Shown here: positions 10,662-22,173 of the stretch, piece by piece | How positions within the stretch are numbered: position 1 is the first letter of the stretch | Layout: each line of letters starts with the position of its first letter | Assembly: GCA_022813625.1 (NCBI GenBank) | Contig: JAKLMB010000038.1 | Location: 275,658 to 339,657, forward strand | Direction of reading: 5' to 3' | DNA: 64,000 nt | Origin: Aaosphaeria pasadenensis | Lineage: Eukaryota; Ascomycota; Dothideomycetes; Pleosporales | Program-made: the position numbers and the translations under genes | The notes under the pieces: generated by a model | Seen by the model: the letters and a program-made list of their open reading frames with translations, nothing else | The model's database searches: none | Told to the model about the DNA's origin: nothing

Positions 10662-12511
10662 ATGGTACTCAAATCGCGCTGGCAGATAGACATCCCGCAA
10701 GTCTCTCTCCCGACCTTCATCTTCGAATCGCCAACCGCCGAGCTCCCAACCACGCCGCACTTCATTTCCGCCAAAGAGCCCGACAAGCACTTTCTGTCCA
10801 TCGCGGACTACCGCCTCTATGCGCAGCGATTCGCATCCGGGCTCCTGCGCTCGGGTCTCCAACAGGGCGACCGGGTGCTTCTCTTCTCGGGAAACACACT
10901 CTTCTTCCCATCCGTCGTGCAGGGCGTCATCATGGCTGGTGGCGTCTTCACCGGCGCGAACCCCACATACGTCGCCCGCGAACTCGCATACCAATTGAAG
11001 GACTCCGGCGCGCGGTACCTCGTCTGCGCGGAGGGAAGCCTGGACACGGGCATCGCGGCCGCGAAGGAGGCCGGACTCACCGCGGACCAAGTGTTCGTTT
11101 TCGACGACGGCGTCGCGACGTTCGAGGGCAGGAAAGTGGAGAAGAAGAGCGAGTTGGGGACGCTGCGGCACTGGACTGCGCTGTTGGATACCGAGGAGAA
11201 TGGCCGTAGATACGCGTGGCCGGACCTCCGGACGGAGGAGGAGCTCGACCAGGTGATTGCGTTGAACTATTCTAGCGGGACGACGGGCGTGGCCAAGGGC
11301 GTGATGATTACGCACAAGAACTACGTTTCGAACTGCATGCAGCAGATCTTCATTGCAGAGCAACATCCAGAGTACGAGGCGAGGAAGAAGACACAGAGGG
11401 GGTTGTGCTTTCTGCCCATGTACCACGCGATGGCGCAGGCTGTCTTCACGGTCAACTATGCAGTCGTCAGAAGCCCGACCTACATCATGCCCAAGTTTGA
11501 TTTCCTCGAGATGTTGCAGTATATCCAGAAGTACCGGATTACTGACTTGACGCTCGTGCCTCCGGTCGTCGTCGCAATGGCGAAACACCCTGCGACGAAG
11601 AAGTTCGACTTGAGCTCTGTGTTGAATGTGGGTAGCGGTGCGGCTCCTCTGGGACGCGAGGCCTGTGAGCAGCTGGAGGCGCTGTGGCCGGATGGCAGGG
11701 TCAATGTCAAGCAGGGATGGGGTATGACGGAGGTGACTTGTGCAGCGACGACATTCAGTCCTGCGATCCGATCCGATAGTTTCTCTGTAGGCGAGCTGCT
11801 GCCGAACGTCGAGGCTAAGATTGTGCTCGACGATGAAGGCAAGGTAGAGGCACCACAGGGCGAGAGAGGAGAAGTGTGGATCAGGGTAAGGGACTCTTGT
11901 TGAATATTCTCAGTATGTGAAGACTAACATTCCAATAGGCACCAAATCGGATGAAGGGCTACTGGAAGAAACCTGAGGCAACCAAGGAAACCATTACTCC
12001 CGATGGGTGGTTGCGAACGGGTGATGTCGCCTATGTTGACGAGCATCAACACTTCTTCATTGTCGACCGCAAGAAGGAGTTGATCAAAGTCAAGGGCCTT
12101 CAGGTTGCTCCTGCGGAGCTCGAAGCTTTGCTGTTAGATCACCCGGATGTGCAAGATGCTGCAGTGATCGGTGTCACCGTGTAAGTTTTGTTGAGGATCG
12201 TTCTCTCTTCGATTTCTAATATCCGCAGCGATGGCGAGGAATATCCACGAGCGTATATTGTGCCCCAATCGCAAGATAAAGCTACGCCACAGGCGGCCAA
12301 CGGTATCAAGTCTTGGCTGGCCGAGCGCGTCTCTAAGGCGAAGCGACTCGAAGGTGGAGTGCACTTCATTGATGCCATTCCAAAGAACCCGGTAAGTCTA
12401 TCCAAATCGTCTCTGGAGCGGAGGGAAACTGACAAGCTGTAGTCTGGTAAGATTCTGCGAAAGGAACTCCGAGAAAAGGCTGCGCGGGAAAACAGCAAAT
12501 CAAAGCTCTGA
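10662..12511 (+). CDS. 4-coumarate:CoA ligase-like AMP-forming acyl-CoA synthetase, peroxisomal
   Basis: Four exons (10662-11885, 11939-12180, 12229-12391, 12443-12511) with introns of 53, 48 and 51 bp give 565 aa. The adenylate-forming signature YSSGTTGVAKG starts near residue 203. GWGMTE (motif A5) follows, then GWLRTGDVAYVD, the hinge region DRKKELIKVKG, and the catalytic Lys in SGKILRKEL near the C-terminus. The last three residues are Ser-Lys-Leu, a canonical PTS1, so the enzyme should act in peroxisomes. Plant-type 4CL homologues in fungi activate phenylpropanoid, fatty or other carboxylic acids; the substrate is not predictable here. The codon use is markedly GC-rich and produces a 366-codon antisense shadow frame. 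The neighbouring genes are unrelated, so no cluster is implied. Confidence 0.92.
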
Positions 12512-12829
12512 TATATTGCGTACGTAATCAAGAATTGGCATGACCGATATTGGCCAGAACATGAGGGCGGAAATCTGCGTGTACTGTGTATAGAATAGCC
12601 TTAGCATTATTACCATCAATATGATCATTTCTAGCGAGAACGCTCTTATTTGACACCGGCTCCCACAGCGGTTCTTCTCGTGTTGCAATGAATTGGACAC
12701 TCAATGGCGTTAAATTTCGTGCATTTTGGTATTCGAGTGGATAAGCTGCGGATATATACAAGCAGCGTTCCTATGGCTCTCTTTGGCTCTCTGGAAACTC
12801 CGCGGATCCACCTCTTCTGATATCGTGCC
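12512..12829. other. Convergent 3' region between CoA ligase and NDUFB7
   Basis: About 318 bases between two converging stop codons. No gene, repeat or hairpin of note was seen. Confidence 0.4.
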
Positions 12830-13238
12830 TCAATTGCTCCTCTCTCCACCCTTGGCTGCCCTCAACTCATCCATCTTTGCGACACGTAGCTTGAACTCGT
12901 CGTATTGGCATTTCTCGTATGAATGGCGCTCGTCCTGCCCACAATTAGCTCCGGCCGGTGATCCTCGGTTACAAATTTGACGTCCGTACCACACACTTCC
13001 AAGGAAGGTAGAACTCGTCTTGTCGACACCGGTTGAGGGGAATTAAAAGATGTGCGCATGAGTCTCGGTAGGGAATTGGCAATCTCGCCGCGCTCATTTC
13101 CTCGCGGGTGGCCTCTGTGAACAGTTGTCAGTCGTGTTGTCTTCACCAGATTATGCGGCCAATTGGATCCGGATGCGTGTCACACTGACTTCGGGGTTCA
13201 AGACCAACGGTCTCTTTTATCTTGTCTACGACAGTCAT
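12830..13238 (-). CDS. NDUFB7: NADH:ubiquinone oxidoreductase B18 subunit (complex I, NDUFB7)
   Basis: Three short exons, 13238-13190, 13114-12990 and 12934-12830 (introns 75 and 55 bp), give 92 aa, the usual size. The core has the twin Cx9C motif: CAHLLIPLNRC and then CVDERHSYEKC, each with exactly nine residues between the cysteines. It is flanked by EEMSAARLPIPYRDS before and QYDEFKLRVAKMDELR after, as in fungal B18. Twin Cx9C proteins are imported through Mia40 into the intermembrane space, where this subunit sits at the membrane arm of complex I. The first exon's donor (GTCAGT) is a little unusual, so the N-terminal 17 residues are less certain than the rest. It shares a 253 bp promoter with the divergent APSES gene. 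Confidence 0.87.
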
Positions 13239-13491
13239 AGTGGCGGTGAACGATATGACTCTTCAATTGAACGAGGTGATGGGGGTTGAAGGACTGGAAG
13301 GTGGTACTGGCGAGAGATGAAGTGAAGTCGGTGGTTGAAGCTAAGATTCACCGATGCTTGGCATGATGGAGAAGGGGAAACGCCGGTAATAGTGAACGCG
13401 ACAGGCGCGTCTCCCTCATCGCGAGATCACACTTCTCATCTACACTCTATCTTATCACAACCCACGGCGTCATCGCCCTGGCAATTACAAG
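13239..13491. promoter_or_regulatory. Bidirectional promoter NDUFB7 / APSES gene with ACGCG-type sites
   Basis: Short shared region between two divergent start codons. It holds ACGCGA at 13396-13401 and a GCGCGT (ACGCGC on the other strand) at 13405-13410. These resemble the ACGCG core of MCB elements bound by MBF, of which the adjacent gene's product is a likely DNA-binding subunit. Autoregulation is inference. Confidence 0.4.
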
Positions 13492-15838
13492 ATGGCACCC
13501 CCACCAGCTGATGGCAAAGTGTACTCAGGGACGTACAGTAATGTAAATATGCAACGCCGTTCTTGCTCCCCATGTCTGTTTGCTTGCGTGCCCGTCAGCC
13601 TCAGCACATCGTTCATATTGAAGACTTATTCAAGGACCACAAGCTCACGATTTCCTAGGTCCCCGTGTACGAGATGACCGTGAATAATACCCTAGTCATG
13701 CGCCGTCGCGCAGATGATTGGATTAATGCGACCCATATCCTCAAAGTTGCAGACTTCGACAAACCAGCAAGAACCCGCATTCTCGAGCGCGAGGTGCAAA
13801 AGGGTGTCCATGAGAAGGTGCAAGGAGGATACGGAAAATATCAGGGAACATGGATACCACTTCATGACGGTCGAATGCTGGCCGAGCGCAATGGAGTACT
13901 GGAAAGGCTGGGACCTATTTTGGATTACATCGCTGGTGACAGGAGCCCACCGCCTGCTCCCAAGCATACGACCGCTGCCTCAAATCGACCAAAGGCTGCA
14001 CGGCAGACGGCAGCAGCAGCTCGACGAGCGAATAACAACAAAAATAACAACAAACAGCAAGTCAATAACAACGCTAACAACAACAATAACAACACCAATA
14101 ATGGTAATAATGTGTATTCGCTTGATGGCATCAATTGTAGGAGAATGCTCTTATTCATTCCCACCTGCAATTGGAAACAAGGGCTGACTTTTTTACAGCA
14201 TTTATTACCAATTCGCAATCACAGGTCTCGCAGATTAGTGAAGACCCGTACGATGATTCCATTTTACAGTCCCGATCACAGCACTTCCGCGATGAAACCC
14301 CTGACAACGACACTGTTGTATCGGAGTCCATGTTGGGTGACCACGATATGATGAATTCGCAGTATTCGACCGGTAGCCGTAAACGAAAGCGCGGTGTCGA
14401 CCACATGTCAATCCAGGACCAGCAACACCAAATTTGGGCCGACGCACTCCTGGACTACTTCATGCTTCTCGATTCGGAAGAAGGTTTTGTTGCCCCACCA
14501 GAGCCACCGGCAAATGTCAATCTGGATAGGGCAATTGACGAGAAGGGGCACTCCGCCATGCACTGGGCGGCCGCGATGGGCGACTTGGAGGTTGTGAAAG
14601 AGTTAATACGAAGAGGCGCACGGATAGACTGTTTGTCGAACAACCTGGAGACCCCGCTGATGCGTGCGGTCATGTTCACAAACAACTACGACAAGCAGAC
14701 CATGCCGAGCATGGTTAAAATATTCCAGCAAACTGTTGTACGAAAGGATTGGTTCAACAGCACCGTTTTTCATCATATCGCAGCCACGACGGCCAGTACC
14801 AACAAATTCGTCTGCGCACGCTACTATCTGGACACAATAATCAACAAGCTCTCAGAAACATGGCTGCCGGACGAGGTGACACGTCTATTAAACGAGCAAG
14901 ACAACAACGGAGACACAGCTGTCATGATAGCCGCTCGTAACGGAGCCAGGAAATGTGTCAGGAGTTTGCTAGGACGAAATGTGGATGTAGAGAGACCGAA
15001 CAACAAGGGAGAGACCGCGGACGACCTCATCCGAGAATTGAATCAACGTCGACGGATCAATGGCAGGCCCCGGCAGGCATCTTCTTCACCGTTCGCGCCC
15101 CCGCCTGAACATCGTTTGAACGGTCATTCGCAGCTGGATGGGCCGGGCTCTGGTCAATTGATTCCGGTCCCCTTCCCGAGCATGTCGCTCCGTGAACCGG
15201 TCCAATATCGATCGCAGACAGCATCACATCTTATGACGAAGGTAGCGCCAACATTGATGGAGAAATGTGAGGAGTTGGCACTAGCATATGAAGCCGAACT
15301 ACAGGAGAAGGAAGCCGAGTCTGTGGACGCAGAACGAGTTGTGAAGAAGCGTCAAGCAGAGCTCGAAGCCACGCGGAAGCAGGTGGAAGAACTACGCGGA
15401 ATCAACAACGGACTACATATTGACCTCGGAGATGATGAAGTGGACAGGGCGCAAGAAGAGGAGCTTCGAACTTTGATCGAAGAGGCAGAAAGCTTGCTGG
15501 AGATCGAACAGAAGACGGAGCTACGGCGATTATGCAACATCACACCACAACCCAACAATTCACAAATGGATCTCCAAGAGAAGCTCAGACTGAGTCTGCT
15601 ATTACATAAAGCGCAAGTGGAGCGCAGGGATTTGGTGAGGGAAGTAGTCGCGAATCTGTCGGTCGCGGGCATGGGCGAGAGGCAAGGCGTTTACAAGGCA
15701 CTGATCGCGAAGGCCATTGGCGAGAGCGAGGAGAATGTCGAGGCCATTCTGCCGGACATGCTGAGGGAGCTGGAGGAAGCGGAGACGCAGGAACGCGCCG
15801 AGCGAGCGCGGGAAGGGCTCGAAGGTAGTCCTTTGTAG
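13492..15838 (+). CDS. mbp1: APSES (KilA-N) transcription factor with ankyrin repeats, Mbp1/Res-type
   Basis: Exons 13492-13542, 13659-14136 and 14199-15838 (introns 116 and 62 bp) give 722 aa. The first splice creates VYSGTYSNVPVYEMTVNN, the start of the APSES domain. It continues with MRRRADDWINATHILKVA, RTRILEREVQKGVHEKVQGG and YGKYQGTWIPL (residues about 10-95), the winged-helix DNA reader of MBF. An Asn-rich tract follows (about 145-170). Ankyrin repeats include GHSAMHWAAAMGDLEVV and GDTAVMIAARNGARKCV. A Leu-rich coiled coil and a helical C-terminal region (VAGMGERQGVYKALIAKA) probably bind a Swi6-like partner. In yeasts this factor drives G1/S genes through ACGCGT sites. The second intron has a GTAGGA donor and joins inside the low-complexity linker, so that boundary is less sure. 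Confidence 0.92.
14033..14112 (+). repeat. AAC/AAT trinucleotide tract coding for poly-Asn
   Basis: An imperfect AAC/AAT/AAA repeat within exon 2 of the APSES gene encodes an Asn-dominated run with occasional Lys, Gln, Ala and Thr. Such tracts vary in length between strains. Confidence 0.8.
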
Positions 15839-16939
15839 GCTTCAAAGACACCTTGCCCCCTTTCCATATCTTCCTTCTTCTCATGGGCCACGGTGTTTGT
15901 TGACGAAAGAGAGGGACTTGAGTAGGATTATACCCCCCCTTTTTGGACGGACGATCTCTAGCTGAAGAAAAGCTGCGGATTCTGTTTTCTCCTCTTGTAA
16001 CGATTTATCATATCACTTTGTGGGCTCAATGAACGGCTACCTTTATGAAATAATTCTTTTCATTACTGTATACCAATGTACCGAGTACGTGTAAAAGCAT
16101 ATGGTGCGGGTGGTGTAAAAGTATTTCCCAATGCAGCCTGGCGCCGAAAGCGGCGAAATGAACCCCCTTGAGCCAAGAGTTTGTCCGCAAGAAGATACGT
16201 TGTCTGAAAGACTGAAACTGAACAATATTGGAAGAATGACTAAGAGATACCTGAGGAAGTGTGCAAGTGGCTGGGCTGGGAGTTGTCATCTGTCATACTC
16301 GTACGTTGGACGCGCGTGAGTTATTGTAATAGCCATATGCCGCTTTCGAATGCCTCCTGATTCTTGGAAGAAGGGTACCTGGAGTAGAAGAGTAGATTAG
16401 GACTTATTGTATGTACACAGTACGGATCAGGTGCAGGTGCAGTTGTTAGAGATAACGGAGGGTCACGGGGCTTGATGGCGTGTGGTCATTCACTCATTCT
16501 TTGCACGGAACAACAGGCTACAGACTATGTCTTTGTACCCCAATCTGCAGCCTGACGTTGTTGTACTTTCTTTTTCGAGAGACTGCGGCCTATCCACCGT
16601 ACGGCATACTGTCATTACACATACAACAGCACTAGAATAGTAACCTACTGCGCCTAGTTCGGGTGTCGGCTAGTGACGCGCAATTCGAGTTACTGGAAGC
16701 GGATCTTGTCAATTGTGGAGTGGCAGTGGAAGTTGTGTGAGTGCGCTCAGGCCCGCCGTCTCTCCCGCGCTACGATTCGCTAAGATGGTGACCCCTTCTT
16801 GTTCCGACGACCGCTGCGGCGTGGCCTATCTACGGACTCCCAGAGACATCAGCAGCACACTAAGCACGTATCGGTATCGTCGTCTGCAGTTGACTCCACC
16901 TGGCCTACTGTCGCCTCAGTCCCTCCGCAATCCGCTTAT
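15839..16939. other. Intergenic; 3' of APSES gene and 5' region of transporter gene
   Basis: The proximal part is the 3' end of the APSES gene. From 16784 the transporter frame is already open and coding-like, so part of 16784-16939 may belong to that gene. No other gene was seen. Confidence 0.4.
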
Positions 16940-18645
16940 ATGCCTGGCGAATCCATCCCGCTCAGGAAGACTGCAGCGTCCAAACCCTCCCCCAACCATT
17001 CCGACCTCGATTCTTCCGCTGCAGACCGAGACTCCCGCGCTTTCAACAAACCCTCACATTCTTCAAGAGACTCCTCTCCATTCTCTGACTTCCCCCGGCA
17101 CAAACAGGCAGATTATAAGGGGAGCCTCAAGGAACCCCACAGCCCGGACACCGGTTCAGACCTCGAATTCGACGATTGGGATGAACACGACGCAGCCATG
17201 CCGTCCGACTTGAGACCCGACCTGGATGAAGACGGAGAGCACGCTGTTGCGCCTCTCCTTGGACACAAAGCAGACGATGAAGGCCACTCCGGCGAAAGAG
17301 GATTACATAGGCATTCGACTTTCCACGAACGCGACCCTGAGACACAAGCGCGATACGAGACTCGGAAACGGTACACGTATGCGGGTATTTTTCTCGCGCT
17401 GAGCCTGATCAGCTTCACGGTCCAGACGGAGACGGCGGTATATATTCAGCATGAGTTGAAATGGAATAAGCCATATTGTATGCTGTGAGTAGTACTTTTC
17501 TTTCGAAGACTCGATGGGGAAAAGGATCATCGTATGCTGACACAGGGGAAGGTACATGACCCACGGTTCATGGGTTCTGTTATGGCCTGTACAATTACTC
17601 CTCCTACGTTTACAGCATTGGGACACGCCATGGAACACGTTCTGGCGCCGACATGTCCAACTCCTCCGCCAGACGGCCCTTATGGTCCAACACGGGACTC
17701 TCCACCCTTCTGTTCGCCAATCGCAGGCCTCCCCTGTTCCATACATGATTAAGATGACCGCATTTGTGACTTGCGCACTTACGGTGGCTGGCGGAAGTTG
17801 GTACATTGCGGTCAACTGGACGACAGCGAGTGACTTGACCGCTATCTATAACTGTTCTGCTTTCTTCGCCTACGCCTTCAGCGTACCTCTACTTCACGAG
17901 AAGCTATGCATGAAGAAGGTTGGTGCCGTTGCTGTTGCCATTGTCGGTGTGTTCATCGTAGCATACGGCGACCAGACTCCCGCAAAGCACGGTAACCAGT
18001 CTGGTGGTGGTGCTGGTGGCGACAAGGCCCCTCCATCGCACGAAGCCGACCATCGAGCTCTTGGCAATCTTGTAATCGGCGTCGGAAGTGTTCTCTACGG
18101 ACTGTATGAGGTGCTGTACAAGAAGCTAGCATGTCCGCCAGACGGTTGCGCTCCAGGCCGCGGTATGATCTTTGCAAACTTGTTCGGAAGTTTGATCGGA
18201 AGCTTCACAATCTGTGTACTCTGGATCCCACTTCCCTTCCTTCATTTTATGGGTTGGGAGATTTTCGAACTGCCACACGGGGAGCAAGCATGGATGATGG
18301 CCATCAGCGTCCTTGCTAATGCCAGTATGTCTTACCCTTTCCTTTTCCAGCGTATTGAAATTGTATCACTGACCCTCAACAGCATTCTCCGGATCATTCC
18401 TTATCCTCATCTCCCTCACATCACCTGTTCTCTCATCAGTTGCCGCTCTCTTGACCATCTTCATCGTCGCCATCGTCGACCAACTTCTCCCTCCTCCGTT
18501 GAACTCTCCACTTACACCCGCTGCTTTGGTCGGTGGCCTTCTCATCATCGGCGCCTTCCTTCTCCTCAGCTGGGCGACTTATCAAGAAATGGACGAGGAA
18601 CGCCGCAAGAAACTCGAGGAAAGCGGCAGCGACATCGATGACTAA
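16940..18645 (+). CDS. EamA/DMT-superfamily transporter (SLC35F-like)
   Basis: Exons 16940-17484, 17552-18324 and 18383-18645 (introns 67 and 58 bp) give 526 aa from the first in-frame ATG. The frame is open back to 16784 without an ATG, so an upstream start in another exon is possible. The N-terminal ~150 residues are hydrophilic, Ser- and Asp-rich (cytosolic). About ten hydrophobic segments follow, from YAGIFLALSLISFTVQT to LVGGLLIIGAFLLLSW, with the family-like NKPYCMLYMTHGSWVLLWP restored by the first splice. An HEKLCMKKVGAVAVAIVGV segment matches the first EamA repeat of vacuolar or Golgi SLC35F5/YML018C-type proteins. The substrate is unknown. The tail ends in a charged helix. Confidence 0.83.
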
Positions 18646-20448
18646 AGTTTCTCGACCGTGGTCTTTCTATTCCATCAACCGTTCGTTCTGCATGGGGTAA
18701 TCCCCCAGCCTGGCGTTATTCTCGAAATCCATGTAACTATCGGATGACACCCGCTGATTTATACATGCACGCATGCATTCTTTTTGCATTTACCTGGCTG
18801 GTTCTGGGTGGTTTGGGAAATAACACATAATATTTCCTTCCCTTTTTGGGACTTTCTCTTTTCTTTTTCCTTTCTTGTATCCTATCGAGGTCATCAAGTG
18901 GACAACGATCCACGCAAATATTTATAGACGGTATATAGCGCGCGGCCTGATCAACGACGGGCCGAGATGCGCGCTCATGGCGGTATACCACTGGGGCATT
19001 TGAAAACCGGCGTTCATGATCTTCTCCTTCTTGTTGTTGATGTTTCCCGAGAGGGGGTTGGGGATCGGGATTTGGGTTTGGGAAGGATCAAAGAAAGAAA
19101 GATAGAAATATGTACGTAGGTTACTGAAATGAACCAACCTTCTCTCCTCGGACCTTCGAGGAGAAATACAAAGACATATACACACACATGTATGATACGA
19201 GAGATGAGCGGATACCTGTGTGATGGCTAACAGTTAAAGACATGTCACTGTGCAGTTAGTCGTCCTCCAAATCCAAGATGCTTCGAGTGAACAAAAAAAA
19301 ATAGGAAGCCCACAAGCTGTCCCCGCCCTGTCCCCTTCCTTCCTGCTAAGCAAACCGATGCACAAGAGGTACTTCCATCCTATGTACCTTTGACTTTCTC
19401 CCTCGATCCCCACGCCCCCCACGACACATTGCATCACTGCCCGTCGCCCGTCGCCCACCTCTCGCCTCGCTCGCCTAGCTCCCCCCCGGTAGTTAGTCAA
19501 GTGGTGGGAAAAGAGGAAAAGGCGAAGCGATATTGGACCTGACAGGGCCAGGACAATCGCTGCTGCGGGTGTGACGGCATGGCACTATGTCGTGCGTGGT
19601 AGCATGTTATCATCACGATTTGACACCCCACCCCCCTGCTGTCATTGCCGGCCGAACGAACCCTGTATCGCACATGTATGTACGGACGTTCACCGATCGC
19701 TTAGATATCTAGGTACTATGCAATGCAGGAAAGCAGGCAGGGAGACAGACAGTCAGACAGATAGGGAAGGTAGGGTAGCACGAAAACGATGACGCTGGAG
19801 CCGGATTTCTAGAAGGAAGAAGGCGACGATCCGGGCCCTTTGAGCCGAAAGCGAGCACAGGCGAGGGAAGAGTGATGGATGCGGAGGGATGAGTCCGGCA
19901 CTGTTCGAGTGGAAGTGTCCGGGGTAAATGGGAAACTGGAGGGCAAGGGGTAAGGTAAGGTAAGGAAGCATGTCTCTCTCAGTTGATTGAGGTTTCACGG
20001 CATGTTGTGGGGTTTTGAATCGTCGGGACTTTTGTGGATTTGAATGGAGGGCGATCTATTCTGCCTGTATTCAAGCAAAGATGCCAGTGGTTGATATGGT
20101 GGTGGTGCCTGGATCCAGATTCCCGGTTTGGGAAAAAAGGCTTTCTTGCTGCTTCTAGGACGTCCGTTGTTTATTTATTTTATTATGAATCTCAGCATGT
20201 TTCAAAATGAGCGATTTGTGCGGAGGATTCAGGAAGGTGATAAAATGGGTTGATTGATAGAGGGATGGATGTTGATATTGAATGTTGGTGTTGATGTCGT
20301 CGGACGGGGACTCGGCCCGCATTTGCCCCTCCATCGAACCCTTGACTGAGAGCTTGTCCCACCGTTTCCCTAAACAAGCCAATTCACTCAACCTCATTCA
20401 ATAACTACAAACTTTACGATAGCAATCTCTTCTTCTCAACAACACGCG
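18646..20448. other. Intergenic, 1.8 kb, no gene supported
   Basis: Between two plus-strand genes. Contains homopolymer-rich and C-rich segments (19310-19500). A minus-strand frame at 18922-19185 ends in protein-like sequence but has no supported exon structure. Confidence 0.4.
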
Positions 20449-21813
20449 ATGACGGCACCACAGGCGGCACCCCCGTCGCATTTGACGACTTCATCTCCTC
20501 CGCAGTCAGCATCCGCTCAACAAACAACTCCAGTTCCCGACCTAAGCGCCAAAATTCCCAAGCTCGTCCCCCGCAAACGCACCCCAGGCTCCTCCGCACT
20601 CTCTCGACGCCGCGGCGCTCCCGAAGCTGAGGATGGCAGCTCGCCAGCTCCTCCCACACCCGCTCTGCCCTCTCCTCCAGATCTCACGGGTCACGACTTC
20701 GTGAAGCCCAGCCGGAGGATACTGGGACCAGAAGACCACGAGCGGTTCCTCAACAGCGACACATGCCAGCTGGTGCAAGCATGGATATTCGGGATCTCTG
20801 ACTCCGTCCGCGACCGCTCCGTGAGCAGCGTGCCAGACTCCGACCTCACGCTCACGATCCGCAAGATCCTCCGCATACTCGACGAGGCGGAGAAGGTGCT
20901 CGAGCGGTGTCCGCCCGAGGACACGGGCAGCCGGTTCGGAAACCCAGTGTTCAAGACGTTCCTTGACGAGGTGGCGAAGCAGCTGCCAGAATGGCACGCG
21001 CAGCTCGGCCTCACGGACGTCTCGCTCATCGAGGAAGTGTCGACATACCTCCACAACTCGTTCGGCAACCGGTCGCGAATCGACTACGGCTCCGGCCACG
21101 AGGTCAACTTCTTCCTGTGGCTGCTCTGCCTGAACCGCCTCTCCCTCCTCCCGCCCGCGACTTTCCCCGCCATCGGCCTCGTCGTCCTCCCCGCATACCT
21201 TACCCTCATGCGCAAGATTCAAGCGGCATACTACCTCGAACCCGCGGGGTCCCACGGTGTCTGGGGCCTCGACGACTACCAGTTCATCCCGTTCCTCTTC
21301 GGCGCCAGCCAGCTCGTGGACCACCCATACATCACGCCGAAGTCGATCCACAACACGCTGACGCTGGAGGAGTGCAGCAAAGACTTCCTGTACCTGGACC
21401 AGGTGGCGTTTGTGAACTCGGTCAAGAACGTCGAGGGCCTGCGGTGGCACTCGCCGATGCTGGACGACATCAGCTCTGCGAAGAGCTGGGCCAAGATCGA
21501 GGCGGGCATGCGCAAGATGTTCGTCAAGGAGATCCTGCACAAGCTGCCCGTCATGCAGCACTTCCTCTTCGGCTCGCTGATCCCCGCCGTCGAGGGCATG
21601 AGCACCGAGGAGGAGTGCGGGCAGGCGGACGACGACGACGCGCTCGAGGGCGGAGAGGTCAAGGTGTTTACCGACGAGGCAGGAAAGAGACACGTGCATG
21701 CGAGTACCGGGTGGGGCGACTGCTGTGGTATCAGGGTGCCCGCGGCGATTGGCGCGGAGGGCGAGGAGAGGAAGGCTGGGGGGAGGGCGTTGAGGAGAGT
21801 GCCTTTCGACTGA
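20449..21813 (+). CDS. Serine/threonine protein phosphatase 2A activator (PTPA, peptidyl-prolyl isomerase)
   Basis: Intronless, 454 aa. After an ~80-residue Pro/Ser-rich N-terminus comes the PTPA fold, with HDFVKPSRRIL and LVQAWIFGISDSVRD. Further core motifs are NSFGNRSRIDYGSGHEVNFF (nucleotide/peptide-binding core), AYYLEPAGSHGVWGLDDYQF and MFVKEILHKLPVMQHFLFGSL. PTPA homologues (yeast Rrd1 and Rrd2) act with ATP and Mg2+ to activate PP2A-type phosphatases and have prolyl isomerase activity. The C-terminal extension is acidic and ends in WGDCCGIRVP. The length does not decide between the Rrd1 and Rrd2 classes. The high GC at third positions creates long shadow frames on both strands. Confidence 0.93.
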   Translation: MTAPQAAPPSHLTTSSPPQSASAQQTTPVPDLSAKIPKLVPRKRTPGSSALSRRRGAPEAEDGSSPAPPTPALPSPPDLTGHDFVKPSRRILGPEDHERFLNSDTCQLVQAWIFGISDSVRDRSVSSVPDSDLTLTIRKILRILDEAEKVLERCPPEDTGSRFGNPVFKTFLDEVAKQLPEWHAQLGLTDVSLIEEVSTYLHNSFGNRSRIDYGSGHEVNFFLWLLCLNRLSLLPPATFPAIGLVVLPAYLTLMRKIQAAYYLEPAGSHGVWGLDDYQFIPFLFGASQLVDHPYITPKSIHNTLTLEECSKDFLYLDQVAFVNSVKNVEGLRWHSPMLDDISSAKSWAKIEAGMRKMFVKEILHKLPVMQHFLFGSLIPAVEGMSTEEECGQADDDDALEGGEVKVFTDEAGKRHVHASTGWGDCCGIRVPAAIGAEGEERKAGGRALRRVPFD

Positions 21814-22173
21814 TTGATCGATCGGTTAACGAATTACTTTTCTCATTTTATTCATGACGGCCCTTGGTGTTGAAATTGTACGAATCAAAATGATAGCGTA
21901 GGGAAAATTTGGAGTTCTCGGTACCGGTGGTATGGTATGGTATGGTTTGGTTTGGTTATGAACAGACGACATTTGGCACAACGGGATGGATAGACAGAGC
22001 GTCCCTTTCCTTTTCCCAACGAAAACGGGAAGAAAGCGGAAAGAGCACAGATAGACATATAGAACAGAACACCTTCACACAAAAAGCATAGCAGAGCTTG
22101 TCAAAGCAACTGAAGACAATTTTTCAATTAAACCATTCCAAAGAACGACCGTCCCATCCACATTAACACAATC
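21814..22173. other. Convergent 3' region between PTPA and glutathione peroxidase
   Basis: About 360 bases between converging stop codons. The only structure is the pentanucleotide repeat listed separately. Confidence 0.4.
21929..21957 (+). repeat. Short GGTAT/GGTTT tandem repeat
   Basis: Three GGTAT units followed by two GGTTT units, in a non-coding 3' region. Probably a simple microsatellite. Confidence 0.75.

Noticed and set aside
10488..11588. 366-codon minus-strand open frame
   Set aside because: Lies antisense to the CoA-ligase exons; produced by GC-rich third positions and shows no family of its own.
18922..19185. 87-codon minus frame with a protein-like end
   Set aside because: No ATG at a sensible place, no family, no supporting splice structure.
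20542..21699. 385-codon minus-strand open frame and a 288-codon plus-strand shadow (20991-21857)
   Set aside because: Both overlap the PTPA coding frame in a GC-rich gene and read as low-complexity Arg/Gly/Leu sequence.
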